Positions 27,391-35,804 of a DNA stretch of 64,000 bases are shown in pieces (the stretch's first letter is position 1; each line of letters opens with the position of its first letter). The notes below the pieces were generated by a model. It was not told the origin of the DNA, did no database searches, and was given only the letters and a program-made list of their open reading frames with translations. Both the position numbers and the translations under genes were made by a program. Source of the stretch: Shimia ponticola (GTDB lineage Bacteria > Pseudomonadota > Alphaproteobacteria > Rhodobacterales > Rhodobacteraceae); NCBI RefSeq assembly GCF_007995215.1, contig NZ_VCDK01000003.1, forward strand, positions 434,001-498,000. Direction: 5' to 3'.

Positions 27391-27903
27391 ATGGACGGAA
27401 GCGGGGGCCATTTCATGACACGGATCACACCGACAGCGGACCCAAAAGGGTTCCGCAACGCGCTCGGGCGGTTTGCGACAGGCGTAACTGTCGTGACTTG
27501 CCACGGCCCCGATGGACCGATCGGCATCACCGCCAACAGCTTTGCCAGCGTATCGCTCGATCCGCCGCTGGTTCTTTGGTCACCGGCCAAATCCAGCAGC
27601 CGCCACGATATCTTCGTCGGCGCCAAAAGCTTTGCGATCCACGTGATGTCAGACGATCAGGCAGACATCTGCACAGGCTTTGTCAAAAACTGGAGCGCCT
27701 TTGACGGTCTGGACTGGTCCACCAACGTAGATGGCACGCCGCTGATCAACGGCTGTCTGGCCCGTTTTGAATGCACACAAGAGGTCTGCCACGATGCAGG
27801 CGACCACACGATCATCATTGGCCGCGTCACCGCAGCCGAGATCGGATCAGGTAACCCGTTGATTTTCGCGTCCGGCCAATACGGACGCTTTACCCGGGGC
27901 TAA
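27391..27903 (+). CDS. Flavin reductase family protein
   Basis: 170 aa from ATG 27391, two bases after the AKR stop with GAGG 9 nt upstream; ATG 27415 (MTRITPTADPKGF), with GGGGG upstream, is equally good. FRNALGRFATGVTVVTCHG, GITANSFASVSLDPPLVLWSPAKSS and the C-terminal GQYGRF are typical of the split-barrel flavin:NAD(P)H reductases. It would supply FMNH2 to the SsuD-like enzyme two genes upstream. Confidence 0.9.
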   Translation: MDGSGGHFMTRITPTADPKGFRNALGRFATGVTVVTCHGPDGPIGITANSFASVSLDPPLVLWSPAKSSSRHDIFVGAKSFAIHVMSDDQADICTGFVKNWSAFDGLDWSTNVDGTPLINGCLARFECTQEVCHDAGDHTIIIGRVTAAEIGSGNPLIFASGQYGRFTRG

Positions 27904-27971
27904 GGCCCCGACATAGTGCTGTTAAGAAGCCCGCGCATAAGGGCTCGGACAGTACGACTTGGGAGGGCGCC

Positions 27972-28556
27972 ATGGCGCTATTGATGGGGGTACTCTGGCC
28001 CCTGCAACGCATCAATGATGTGTTGCTGGCCATTGGTCGTGTTGTGGCCATGTCGGCGCTGGCCGTCATGGTTCTATTTATCCTGTATCAGATCGTCATG
28101 CGCTACGTCTTCAACGCGGCCCCGAACTGGACCGAGGAAGGTGCTCGGTTCCTGATGCTTTGGATGACCGGCCTGATCGGGCCGCTGGCCTACCGTCAGG
28201 GCGGGTTTGTGGCAATCGACATGCTTGAACGCGCGATCCCCATGTTCTTGTCGAGGCTGCTGGTTCTGGTCCTGCTGATCTTGATCATGGGCGTGATCGC
28301 GCAATGCGTCTTGCTGGGCTGGGACAACGTCAACAGCTTTATCGGGCGAGGCAGCTCTGCGACCCTGCGTCTGCCGCTGGATTGGTTTGGCGGGACAGCA
28401 ATGAAGTTCAAGAACTCATGGGCATTTGCCTCGCTTTTCGTCGGGTTCTGCCTGCTGGCACTGGTCAACATCGAACTGATCCTGCGCCAACTGATCACCA
28501 TCATCGGGGGCGCTGATCGTCTCAAACCCCTCGCAGAAGCGGGGCCGATTGATTGA
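27972..28556 (+). CDS. TRAP transporter small permease (DctQ type)
   Basis: 194 aa with four membrane helices (about 20-40, 56-76, 90-115, 146-168). YQIVMRYVFNAAPNWTEEGARFLMLWMTGLIGPLAYRQGG is the DctQ signature. Together with the large permease and the binding protein it forms a sodium-driven importer, usually for organic acids, sugar acids or sulfonates. GGGAGG precedes the ATG. 68 bp separate it from the flavin reductase gene, so probably the same operon. Confidence 0.92.
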   Translation: MALLMGVLWPLQRINDVLLAIGRVVAMSALAVMVLFILYQIVMRYVFNAAPNWTEEGARFLMLWMTGLIGPLAYRQGGFVAIDMLERAIPMFLSRLLVLVLLILIMGVIAQCVLLGWDNVNSFIGRGSSATLRLPLDWFGGTAMKFKNSWAFASLFVGFCLLALVNIELILRQLITIIGGADRLKPLAEAGPID

Positions 28557-28606
28557 TGTTGACAATCTCCGCCCCCCTGCTTCGTCGGCACCACGAAGCG
28601 CGCCAC

Positions 28607-28675
28607 GCAGTCCCGGACTTGATCCGGGACCTCCAACTCGAGATCACTGAGGCCCCGGATCAAGTCCGGGGCTGC
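28607..28675. repeat. Palindromic intergenic repeat inside the TRAP operon
   Basis: Two 27-bp arms (28607-28633 and 28649-28675) form an inverted repeat around a 15-nt loop. Each arm is also internally palindromic around CCGGACTTGATCCGG / CCGGATCAAGTCCGG. The same core recurs at 32654-32715. It resembles REP-like elements scattered in alphaproteobacterial genomes. It lies between the small and large permease genes and ends at the GGGAGG ribosome-binding site of the latter. Confidence 0.85.
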
Positions 28676-28689
28676 GGGAGGACCTACCC

Positions 28690-30165
28690 ATGCTGATCTG
28701 GTTCCTCCCCGTCTTCCTGCTGCTCTTGATGATCGGCATGCCCGTCATCTTTGGTCTGCTTCTTGCACCCGGCGCGCTCTTGGTGCTGGACGGTCAAACG
28801 CGCGATCTCGCTGTGCTTTATCGCAACCTTTACAATGGGATGGACAGCTTTCCTCTGATGGCGCTGCCGTTCTTCATGCTCGCTGGCGAGATCATGAACC
28901 GGGGCGGTATCACCACCCGACTGGTCGAGTTCTCCCAAGCATTCATGGGCCACCTGCGCGGCGGTCTGGCACATGTGAACATTCTGTCGTCGATCCTGTT
29001 TGCGGGCCTTTCCGGCTCTGCGGTCGCGGATACTTCGGCGCTGGGTTCCACCCTGATCCCGGCGATGGAGAAAAACGGCTATTCCCGCAAATTTGCCGCC
29101 GCCGTTACGGCTGCATCCTCCGTCATCGGCCCGATCATTCCGCCCTCGGGCATTATGATCATCTATGCCTACGTGATGGGCGAAAGCGTCGCCGCTTTGT
29201 TCCTTGCCGGGATTGTACCCGGCATCCTTGTCGGCGTCGGCCTTATGGTCACCGTGCGCCTGATGGCGGACCGCTATGACCTGCCCAAAGCCGAACGCAT
29301 CGTGCAAAGAGGCGCGTCGATCAGTACCACGGAATACTGGGTCAGCTTTGCGTTGATCCGCCTGAACCTTGGTGGGCTGATCTGGTGGATCGGGTCGTTT
29401 CTTCTTCCAGAAAACCCTGTCGCGAGTTGGGCGCTCTTCATTGTGGCGCTGCTCATCGCGCATGTCTTGCTGCTTCAATACCGCAAGGCGGTCGACAACG
29501 ACTTCCGCACTGTCTGCAAAAAGGCTGTGGCCCCGCTTCAAACACCAATCATCATCCTCGGCGGCATCCTAGCCGGTGTGATGACGCCGACCGAGGCCTC
29601 GGCCATCGCAGTCGCCTACGCGGTTATCGTCAGCTTCTTTGTTCTGAAGTCTATGAAGCTCAAGGATCTCGGACCGATCTTGTCGCGCTCGGCCCTTGCG
29701 ACCTCGGCAGTTCTGTTGCTGGTGGGCGCAGCCGTCAGCTTCAAGACAGTCGTCGCCCTCTCCGGCGCACCTCAAATTTTGGCGGAATTCATTCTAGCTC
29801 TTTCCGAGAACCCGTTGATCCTGCTTTTCCTGATCAACATCCTTCTGTTCATCGTCGGCATGTTCCTTGATGCGGGACCTGCGATCATCATCCTCGGGCC
29901 CATCCTTGGACCGATCTTCCTCGAACTTGGCGTTCATCCTGTCCACTTTGCGATCATCATGTCGGTCAACCTGACCGTGGGTCTTGCGACACCACCGATG
30001 GGACTGGTCCTCTTTGTCGCGTCTACCGTCAGCCGGGAAAAGGTCGAAACCATTGCCAAGGCGATCCTACCGTTTCTCGCCGTTGAAGTCGCGGTGATCT
30101 TCCTGATCACTTACTTCCCGTTCATCTCAATGACGATCCCGCGTCTGACGGGATTTGTGCAATGA
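28690..30165 (+). CDS. TRAP transporter large permease (DctM type), extended
   Basis: 491 aa; DctM proteins are usually about 425-440. Core family motifs: LPFFMLAGEIMNRGGIT, LSSILFAGLSGSAVADTSALGSTLIPAMEKNGY, SSVIGPIIPPSGIMIIY and DAGPAIIILGPILGPI. The extra length is an insertion around residues 200-275 that carries about two additional hydrophobic segments (WVSFALIRLNLGGLIWWIGSFLL and WALFIVALLIAHVLLL). GGGAGG is 9 nt upstream of the ATG. Inner membrane channel of the TRAP system. Confidence 0.92.
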   Translation: MLIWFLPVFLLLLMIGMPVIFGLLLAPGALLVLDGQTRDLAVLYRNLYNGMDSFPLMALPFFMLAGEIMNRGGITTRLVEFSQAFMGHLRGGLAHVNILSSILFAGLSGSAVADTSALGSTLIPAMEKNGYSRKFAAAVTAASSVIGPIIPPSGIMIIYAYVMGESVAALFLAGIVPGILVGVGLMVTVRLMADRYDLPKAERIVQRGASISTTEYWVSFALIRLNLGGLIWWIGSFLLPENPVASWALFIVALLIAHVLLLQYRKAVDNDFRTVCKKAVAPLQTPIIILGGILAGVMTPTEASAIAVAYAVIVSFFVLKSMKLKDLGPILSRSALATSAVLLLVGAAVSFKTVVALSGAPQILAEFILALSENPLILLFLINILLFIVGMFLDAGPAIIILGPILGPIFLELGVHPVHFAIIMSVNLTVGLATPPMGLVLFVASTVSREKVETIAKAILPFLAVEVAVIFLITYFPFISMTIPRLTGFVQ

Positions 30166-30226
30166 TCCGCAACACACCAATTCCGGGGAAAACCCGGGAA
30201 AGACCTCAACAACATGGGAGGCTATC

Positions 30227-31300
30227 ATGCTCAAAGGTCTAACCAAGGCAGCACTTGCTGCCACGCTCCTTGCTTCGTCGGCTGTCGCCGGCTGGGCAGC
30301 GGGCCATGCCGAATTCACGATCCGTGCGACGGCGAATTCGAACGAAAACGACGAAGACTATGACGGTCTGGTCGTCTTCAAAAACTACGTCGAAAGCGCC
30401 TCGAACGGCAAAATCGGCGTTGAAATCTTCATGGGCACACAGCTTTGCGGCAACGGCACAGAGTGTCTGGGCGGTATCGCAGACGGCTCGATCGACGTTT
30501 ACGTGTCGACCTCGGGTGGCGCAGCTGGCCTCTTCCCATTTGTTCAGGTTCTCGACCTGCCTTACCTGATGGCTGACGACCGTGTGGCAGAAGCCGCTCT
30601 GGCCAACGGGTCTGAGTTCATGAACCACATGCAAGGCGCAGTGATGGAGACCTCGGACGGCCTGATGCGTCTGATGACCATCGGCAACACCGGCGGCTGG
30701 CGCAACTTTGCGAACACGCAGCGTCGCATTGCCCAGCCATCCGACATGGAAGGTCTGAAAATCCGCACCGTGGTCGCAGACCTGCCACAGGAACTGGTTC
30801 GTGCACTGGGCGCGTCCCCTACTCCGATCCCATGGCCAGAACTGTTCACATCGTTCCAGACGGGCGTTGTTGAAGGCTCGAAGAACGGCATCACCGACAT
30901 CATGGGCATGAAGTTCCCGGATGCGGGTCTGCAATATGTCACGCTGGACGGCCACGCCTACATGGGTGCGCTGTGGTTCATGAACAACGAAAAGTTCATG
31001 TCCATGCCAGAGGACCTGCGCACCGTGGTCGTTGACGGGTTCTATCAGCTCCAGCAGGCAACCTTTGCCTCGCCAAAGCGGAAATCCATTCAGGCATATG
31101 CTGACTTCGTTGCCGGCGGTGGGGACCTCTATGTTCCAACCCCTGCAGAAAAGGCTGCTTTCAAAGAAGCTGCCGCACCGGTCTTTGACTGGTTCAAGGA
31201 CAATGTCGACGGTGGCGAAGGCGCATTTGATGCTCTGAACGCAACCGTGGCAACGGTCGAAGAAGAACTGAACGCTGTCCGCATGTCGGGCATCAAGTAA
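30227..31300 (+). CDS. TRAP transporter substrate-binding protein (DctP type)
   Basis: 357 aa from ATG 30227 with GGGAGG upstream; earlier in-frame codons from 30155 lie in the end of the permease gene. Signal peptide about 1-24 (ending GWAAGHA). NGKIGVEIFMGTQLCGN, GLKIRTVVADLPQELVRALGASPTPIPWPELFTSFQTGVVEG has the conserved Arg (KIRT) that clamps the ligand carboxylate or sulfonate in DctP proteins. It captures the unknown substrate in the periplasm. Followed by a strong hairpin. Confidence 0.93.
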   Translation: MLKGLTKAALAATLLASSAVAGWAAGHAEFTIRATANSNENDEDYDGLVVFKNYVESASNGKIGVEIFMGTQLCGNGTECLGGIADGSIDVYVSTSGGAAGLFPFVQVLDLPYLMADDRVAEAALANGSEFMNHMQGAVMETSDGLMRLMTIGNTGGWRNFANTQRRIAQPSDMEGLKIRTVVADLPQELVRALGASPTPIPWPELFTSFQTGVVEGSKNGITDIMGMKFPDAGLQYVTLDGHAYMGALWFMNNEKFMSMPEDLRTVVVDGFYQLQQATFASPKRKSIQAYADFVAGGGDLYVPTPAEKAAFKEAAAPVFDWFKDNVDGGEGAFDALNATVATVEEELNAVRMSGIK

Positions 31301-31307
31301 GATACCT

Positions 31308-31336
31308 GTCTGCGCCCGGACCAACCGGGCGCAGAC
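31308..31336 (+). terminator. Strong hairpin after the TRAP binding-protein gene
   Basis: GTCTGCGCCCGG (31308-31319) and CCGGGCGCAGAC (31325-31336) form a perfect 12-bp stem with loop ACCAA, 7 nt after the stop codon. No T-run follows, so it may stabilise the 3' end of the abundant binding-protein message rather than stop all transcription into the aminotransferase gene. Confidence 0.7.
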
Positions 31337-31454
31337 GCATACGCGCTATCTTGCGAATTCCGGTCGCAGAGGCGGCTGTGTTGCATAAATTTCATTTTAT
31401 ATGACCCTCAGCGCATGATATGCGCCCGCGCAAACCCTATTGCGAGGCGCAGAC

Positions 31455-32639
31455 ATGACGACGACCCTTCCCGACGTACATCAGGCCGAACCCATTCCCC
31501 AAGCGGCATGGGAAGAGGTTCAGGCGCTTCTGACCTCTGCAGATCTGTTTCGGTATACCGCACCAGAGAATTCCCCTGTTGCCCGCCTTGAAACTGCTTT
31601 CGCAGAAAAACTGGGCGCGAAATACGCCGTGGCAGTCGCGTCCTGTTCCGCCGCCTTGTTCTTGTCGCTCAAGGCGTTGGGCCTTCCACGCGGCGCAAAA
31701 GTCCTGATCCCGGCGTTTACGTTTGCTGCCGTTCCATCATCAGTCGTCCACGCCGATTGCGAGCCTGTGCTGATTGACGTGAAGGATAACTACCGCATCG
31801 ACATCGAGGACTACCTGCGCAAGCTGCCAGATGCTGATGCGGTCATGATCAGCCACATGCGCGGTCACACATCTGACATGGACGCCATCATGCAAGCCGC
31901 AGATGCCGCAGGCATCCCTGTGATAGAAGACGCGGCCCATTCGCTGGGGACGCTTTGGAATGGCCGCAAGATCGGAACGATTGGCAAAATCGGCTGCTTC
32001 AGCTTTCAATCCTACAAGATGCTGAACGCAGGCGAAGGCGGTATCCTGATTTCTGAAGACGCCGACCTGATTGCGCGCGCCGTGATCATGTCCGGGGCTT
32101 ACGAACACAACTGGAAGAAACACCCCGTTCTGCATGATGCCTTTGCCAAGTGGCAAAACGAACTGCCGCTCTACAACACGCGGATGTCGAACCTGTCGGC
32201 GGCTGTCATCCTTCCGCAATTAGACGAACTTGAGCGTCGCTGTGTCGATGGTCTACGCAACCATGACCATATGGCAGACCTGCTGAACGCCACGCCATAT
32301 TTCAACGTCCCACCTGCCCTTCCGCAGGAAACCCGCGCACCGGACTCAATCCAGTTCAACCTCGTTGGTTTTACCGATGATCAAGCCCGTGGCTTTGTGC
32401 AGGAATTGAAGGATCGCCATCTCGGCGCTCAGGTCTTTGGACTGTCGACCGACAACGCCCGTGCCTTCTGGAACTGGAGATTCATCGGGCCACAAGGTCC
32501 GTTGCCACAGACAGAAGCGATGCTGGTGCGGGCCTGCGACGTGCGGCTGCCCGTGCGGCTGTCGCTGACTGAGGTTGAGGCGATTGCAGAGGCTGTGATC
32601 GCGGCGGCGGAAACCGCCAAGATGGCAAAGGCGGCGTAA
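31455..32639 (+). CDS. DegT/DnrJ/EryC1-family PLP aminotransferase
   Basis: 394 aa from ATG 31455; an in-frame TTG at 31440 is less likely. PLP site: Lys188 in SFQSYKMLNAGEGG, Asp159/His162 in VIEDAAHSLG, and the FTFAAVPSSVVHADCEPVLIDV strand-loop. The family transaminates keto-sugars (usually to 3- or 4-amino sugars) with glutamate. It lies 154 bp after the TRAP operon on the same strand. A link with the Gfo/Idh dehydrogenase at 23400 (keto-sugar formation) is possible but not shown. Confidence 0.9.
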   Translation: MTTTLPDVHQAEPIPQAAWEEVQALLTSADLFRYTAPENSPVARLETAFAEKLGAKYAVAVASCSAALFLSLKALGLPRGAKVLIPAFTFAAVPSSVVHADCEPVLIDVKDNYRIDIEDYLRKLPDADAVMISHMRGHTSDMDAIMQAADAAGIPVIEDAAHSLGTLWNGRKIGTIGKIGCFSFQSYKMLNAGEGGILISEDADLIARAVIMSGAYEHNWKKHPVLHDAFAKWQNELPLYNTRMSNLSAAVILPQLDELERRCVDGLRNHDHMADLLNATPYFNVPPALPQETRAPDSIQFNLVGFTDDQARGFVQELKDRHLGAQVFGLSTDNARAFWNWRFIGPQGPLPQTEAMLVRACDVRLPVRLSLTEVEAIAEAVIAAAETAKMAKAA

Positions 32640-32653
32640 CGCTTTTTGACGTC

Positions 32654-32715
32654 GAGGTCCCGGGTCAGGCCCGGGACGTCATGCACTCCGCGTCCCGGAC
32701 TTGATCCGGGACCTC
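32654..32715. repeat. Second copy of the palindromic intergenic repeat
   Basis: Two internal palindromes, GTCCCGGG...CCCGGGAC and GTCCCGGACTTGATCCGGGAC, with outer arms GAGGTCCCGG (32654-32663) and CCGGGACCTC (32706-32715) complementary to each other. The CCCGGACTTGATCCGGG core is shared with 28607-28675. It lies between the convergent aminotransferase and SEL1 genes, where it may also help termination in both directions. Confidence 0.85.
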
Positions 32716-32807
32716 GCCCCCACGAGGCGCAACCGACAACAAATTGATATGTTTAGATTGTGCGTCGAATTTGCATGGGTTGTGCGATGCAAATTCAGCG
32801 CTAATGA

Positions 32808-33278
32808 TTACCGGAACGGATACATCCACACCTTGTAATCATCGACGAGAACATGCGCCTTTTCAATTTGCTCAGACGTCATCTTCTTAACGACTTCTTC
32901 CTGGCTGATCGCGGCGTCAGGATCGCCGCCGATCGCACTCAGCTTGTACCACATATAGGCGCGGGTCAGGTCCGGTTCGGGCATGCCAAGACCGACCTCG
33001 TAGTACCAGCCGACACCACTTTGCGCGCCCGCATGCCCCTTCATGGCGCTGCGCAGGTACCATTCGAACGCGCGGGTGAAATCCTGTTCGACACCAAGGC
33101 CAAGCGCGTACATCACGCCGATCAGTTCCTCGGCCTCGGCATTGCCGCTGCGGGCAGCGGGCCAAAGCGCCTCGCGCGCCTCTTCGAACTGCCCGGCCTC
33201 CATCATGTCGCGCGCCTCTTCGAGATCGGCCAAGGCCGGCGTGGCGAGAAGAACGAGGGCGGCAAAAAGGCTACGCAT
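32808..33278 (-). CDS. Periplasmic SEL1-repeat protein
   Basis: 156 aa from ATG 33278 with AGGAGG upstream; the frame is open to 33794 but those codons are antisense to the peroxidase gene. Signal peptide M-R-S-L-F-A-A-L-V-L-L-A-T-P-A-L-A (1-17). Two to three SEL1-like helical repeats follow: AEAEELIGVMYALGLGVEQDFTRAFEWYLRSAMKGHAGAQSGVGWYYEVGLG. Such proteins act as periplasmic scaffolds; the partner is unknown. Its 5' end overlaps the presumed signal-peptide region of the divergent peroxidase. Confidence 0.8.
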   Translation of the reverse strand: MRSLFAALVLLATPALADLEEARDMMEAGQFEEAREALWPAARSGNAEAEELIGVMYALGLGVEQDFTRAFEWYLRSAMKGHAGAQSGVGWYYEVGLGMPEPDLTRAYMWYKLSAIGGDPDAAISQEEVVKKMTSEQIEKAHVLVDDYKVWMYPFR

Positions 33279-33317
33279 GTTGCGGCTTTCCTCCTGTTGG
33301 CGACACCTGTCGCGGCC

Positions 33318-34574
33318 ATGGATGACTATCGGTTGGGACCAGAGGATTATCTGGAGTTCGACCCAAAGCAAGCCCGCATTGGCCAGTTGCTGTTTTATGA
33401 CAAGATACTGTCCGGCAACAGAAACATCAGTTGCGGCACCTGCCACCATCACGACCATGCAGGCGGCGATGGCGTCAGCCTCGGCATCGGCGAAGGCGGC
33501 AGCGGAGTAGGACCTGATCGCACCCCCGGGACAGGCTCGGACCGCATCGCAAAGCGGGTGCCGCGCAATGCGCCAACGCTTTGGAATCTGGGGCACAAAG
33601 ACATCCACCTTCTGTTCCATGACGGGCGGCTGTCGGTCGACGATATCTATGGGAACGGCTTCAACTCCCCGGCGCAGGAATGGCTGCCTCAGGGGCTCGA
33701 TAACATCCTTGCCGCGCAGGCCCTGTTTCCGATGACGGCGCAGTTCGAAATGGCCGGAAACCCCAAGGAAAACGAAGTGTCCGGCGCGGTCCATGACCGG
33801 ATCGACAATGCATGGCCCATCATCGCCAAACGCGTGCGCATCATCCCGGAATACGGCGAAATGTTCGTTGAGGCGTTCGATGATGTTGAAACGTCAGAGG
33901 ACGTGACCATCGTCCATATTGGCAATGCGCTGGGTGCCTTCATGGGCAGCGAATGGCAAAGCCATGACAGCCCGTGGGACGCCTACCTGACTGACGGCAC
34001 ACCCTTGCCCGAAGCCGCCGAACGCGGTCGCGAAGTGTTCTTCGGCAAGGGAGAATGCAGCAGTTGCCATTCCGGGCCGCTGTTCACCGATCAGGAATTC
34101 CACGCCCTGTCGCTTCCTGCCTTTGGCCCCGGCCGCACCCGACAATGGGACCCGATGCCCCGCGATGTGGGGCGCATGGCCGAAAGCAATCGCTTGGAGG
34201 ATGCCTATCGCTTTCGCACCCCATCATTGCGCAACGTGGCCCTGACAGCGCCCTACGGACATAACGGGGCCTATCCAACCTTGCGGGGCATTTTGGAGCA
34301 TCACCGTGATCCGCTGGTAGTCAAAGCAACGTGGACAAAGGACACGGCCAAACTGCCGGAGGCCCCTTGGCTCGCTGCCATAGATTTCGTGATCCAATCC
34401 GATAGCCGCGAGATGGAGCGTCAGCGCCGTGCTTTGGATTTGCCCGGCCTTCCCCTCACCGACGCCGATCTGGATGACCTAGAGGCGTTCTTGCACGCAT
34501 TGACAGGCAAAACCGCCGATACCCGTCCCTTGGGCCGTCCTGACCGGGTGCCAAGCGGGTTGCCGGTAGATTAG
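33318..34574 (+). CDS. Di-haem cytochrome c peroxidase/MauG-family protein
   Basis: 418 aa counted from ATG 33318 (M-D-D-Y-R). Two haem c sites: C-G-T-C-H (39-43) and C-S-S-C-H (247-251). LGHKDIHLLFHDGRLS and RFRTPSLRNVALTAPYGHNGAYPTLRGILEHH match the peroxidase/MauG family. The in-frame residues just upstream, V-A-A-F-L-L-L-A-T-P-V-A-A, look like the hydrophobic core of a signal peptide cleaved at AxA before M33318, so the real start is probably near 33240-33285, but no ATG, GTG or TTG is found in frame there. The start given is therefore the conservative minimum. Confidence 0.85.
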   Translation: MDDYRLGPEDYLEFDPKQARIGQLLFYDKILSGNRNISCGTCHHHDHAGGDGVSLGIGEGGSGVGPDRTPGTGSDRIAKRVPRNAPTLWNLGHKDIHLLFHDGRLSVDDIYGNGFNSPAQEWLPQGLDNILAAQALFPMTAQFEMAGNPKENEVSGAVHDRIDNAWPIIAKRVRIIPEYGEMFVEAFDDVETSEDVTIVHIGNALGAFMGSEWQSHDSPWDAYLTDGTPLPEAAERGREVFFGKGECSSCHSGPLFTDQEFHALSLPAFGPGRTRQWDPMPRDVGRMAESNRLEDAYRFRTPSLRNVALTAPYGHNGAYPTLRGILEHHRDPLVVKATWTKDTAKLPEAPWLAAIDFVIQSDSREMERQRRALDLPGLPLTDADLDDLEAFLHALTGKTADTRPLGRPDRVPSGLPVD

Positions 34575-35797
34575 GTTCTGATCAGTACGCCAAGGTCGGC
34601 GACATTCGTCCCGGTCCCGCCGGTCATCAGCAAATCCCCGGCAAGCGTCAGCGCGGCATAGGCGTCATTGTTTGCAAGCAAGGCCTCGGGATCGCCGCCA
34701 GCGGCGCGAATACGGTCCACTGTGCCTCCGTCGACAATCCCGCCTGCCGCGTCCGTCGGGCCGTCACGACCGTCGCTACCGCCTTGCAGAAAGACCCAGC
34801 CGGTCTGACCCTGCAAGGCCATGGCCACACGCAGCGCCAGTTCCTGATTGCGCCCGCCCTTGCCGGAGCCTGTCAGCACCACCGTTGTCTCGCCACCGAA
34901 CAGGTGAACCCCCGGCGTCGTCACAGCTGCAATGCGCGCCGCCGCATCCCCAACATCGCCGACCAATGGCTCTTCATGCACAATGGCTTGCCCCCCGGCC
35001 TGTTTGGCCATGGCGGCCACCGACAGGGCATTGGAACCGACAAGGATGTTCTCAGCCTCTGGAAGCGGCCGATCTGTTTCCCTCTGGCTTTGCAAATGCG
35101 CGCGGACGCGCTCTGGGACGCGATCCCACAAACCAAGATCACTGAGGATTGCACAGGCGCCCGAAGCATCTGTCAGCGGCGCAACCGTGGGGCCGCTGGC
35201 AATGGCACGAAGGTCATCGCCCACAACGTCGGACAAGATCAGCGCGCGCACCCGCGCCGGGGCAGCAGCCCTTAACATGCCGCCGCCTTTCAGACGGGAG
35301 AGCTGCTGGCGGACTGCATTCATGAGGTCAATCTCTGCACCTGATCCAAGCAACAGCTCGTTGACGGAGATCTTGTCCTGCAGATCCAACCCGTCCGCTG
35401 GCGCAGGCAATAGCGCCGAACCGCCACCGCTGATCAAACACAGAACCTCTGTACCCGCGTCAGCCGCTTGAAGGATGTCTTCGACGGCTTCGGCGGCTTC
35501 GACGCCGACGGCATCCGGGACCGGGTGACTGGCGGCAAAGACCTCAACGCCTGCCATTTGGCGCGCGTTTTCAGGATTGGTCACGACCACGGTCGCAGAC
35601 GGTTCGGAGCCGAAAGCCAACGCAGCCTCGACCATACGCATTGCGGCTTTGCCGACCGCGATAATTGGCGCACCGGGCTCGGGTGGTCGCGCCTGCAGGG
35701 CCTGTGTCACCGCGTTGAACGGATCTGCTGCCGCGACACCCGCGCCAAAGATTTCCTGGGCGAAGGCTCTCATTTCATTGGATTTTGTCATATTCAC
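34571..35797 (-). CDS. Glycerate 2-kinase family (DUF4147/MOFRL) protein
   Basis: 408 aa; ATG 35791 and 35773 are alternative starts. The N-terminal DUF4147 domain shows IIAVGKAAMRMVEAAL, ISGGGSALLPAPADGL and the C-terminal MOFRL domain GGETTVVLTGSGKGGRNQELALRVA and GGSDGRDGPTDAAGGIVDGGT. It phosphorylates D-glycerate to 2-phosphoglycerate. Last gene of the minus-strand operon Gfo/Idh - GntR - kinase (7-bp gap from GntR), suggesting that the pathway ends in glycerate. Confidence 0.92.
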   Translation of the reverse strand: MNMTKSNEMRAFAQEIFGAGVAAADPFNAVTQALQARPPEPGAPIIAVGKAAMRMVEAALAFGSEPSATVVVTNPENARQMAGVEVFAASHPVPDAVGVEAAEAVEDILQAADAGTEVLCLISGGGSALLPAPADGLDLQDKISVNELLLGSGAEIDLMNAVRQQLSRLKGGGMLRAAAPARVRALILSDVVGDDLRAIASGPTVAPLTDASGACAILSDLGLWDRVPERVRAHLQSQRETDRPLPEAENILVGSNALSVAAMAKQAGGQAIVHEEPLVGDVGDAAARIAAVTTPGVHLFGGETTVVLTGSGKGGRNQELALRVAMALQGQTGWVFLQGGSDGRDGPTDAAGGIVDGGTVDRIRAAGGDPEALLANNDAYAALTLAGDLLMTGGTGTNVADLGVLIRT

Positions 35798-35804
35798 CTT
35801 GTCG

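Noticed and set aside
30239-31324. 361-codon minus-strand frame opposite the TRAP binding protein
   Set aside because: Antisense shadow of a certain DctP gene.
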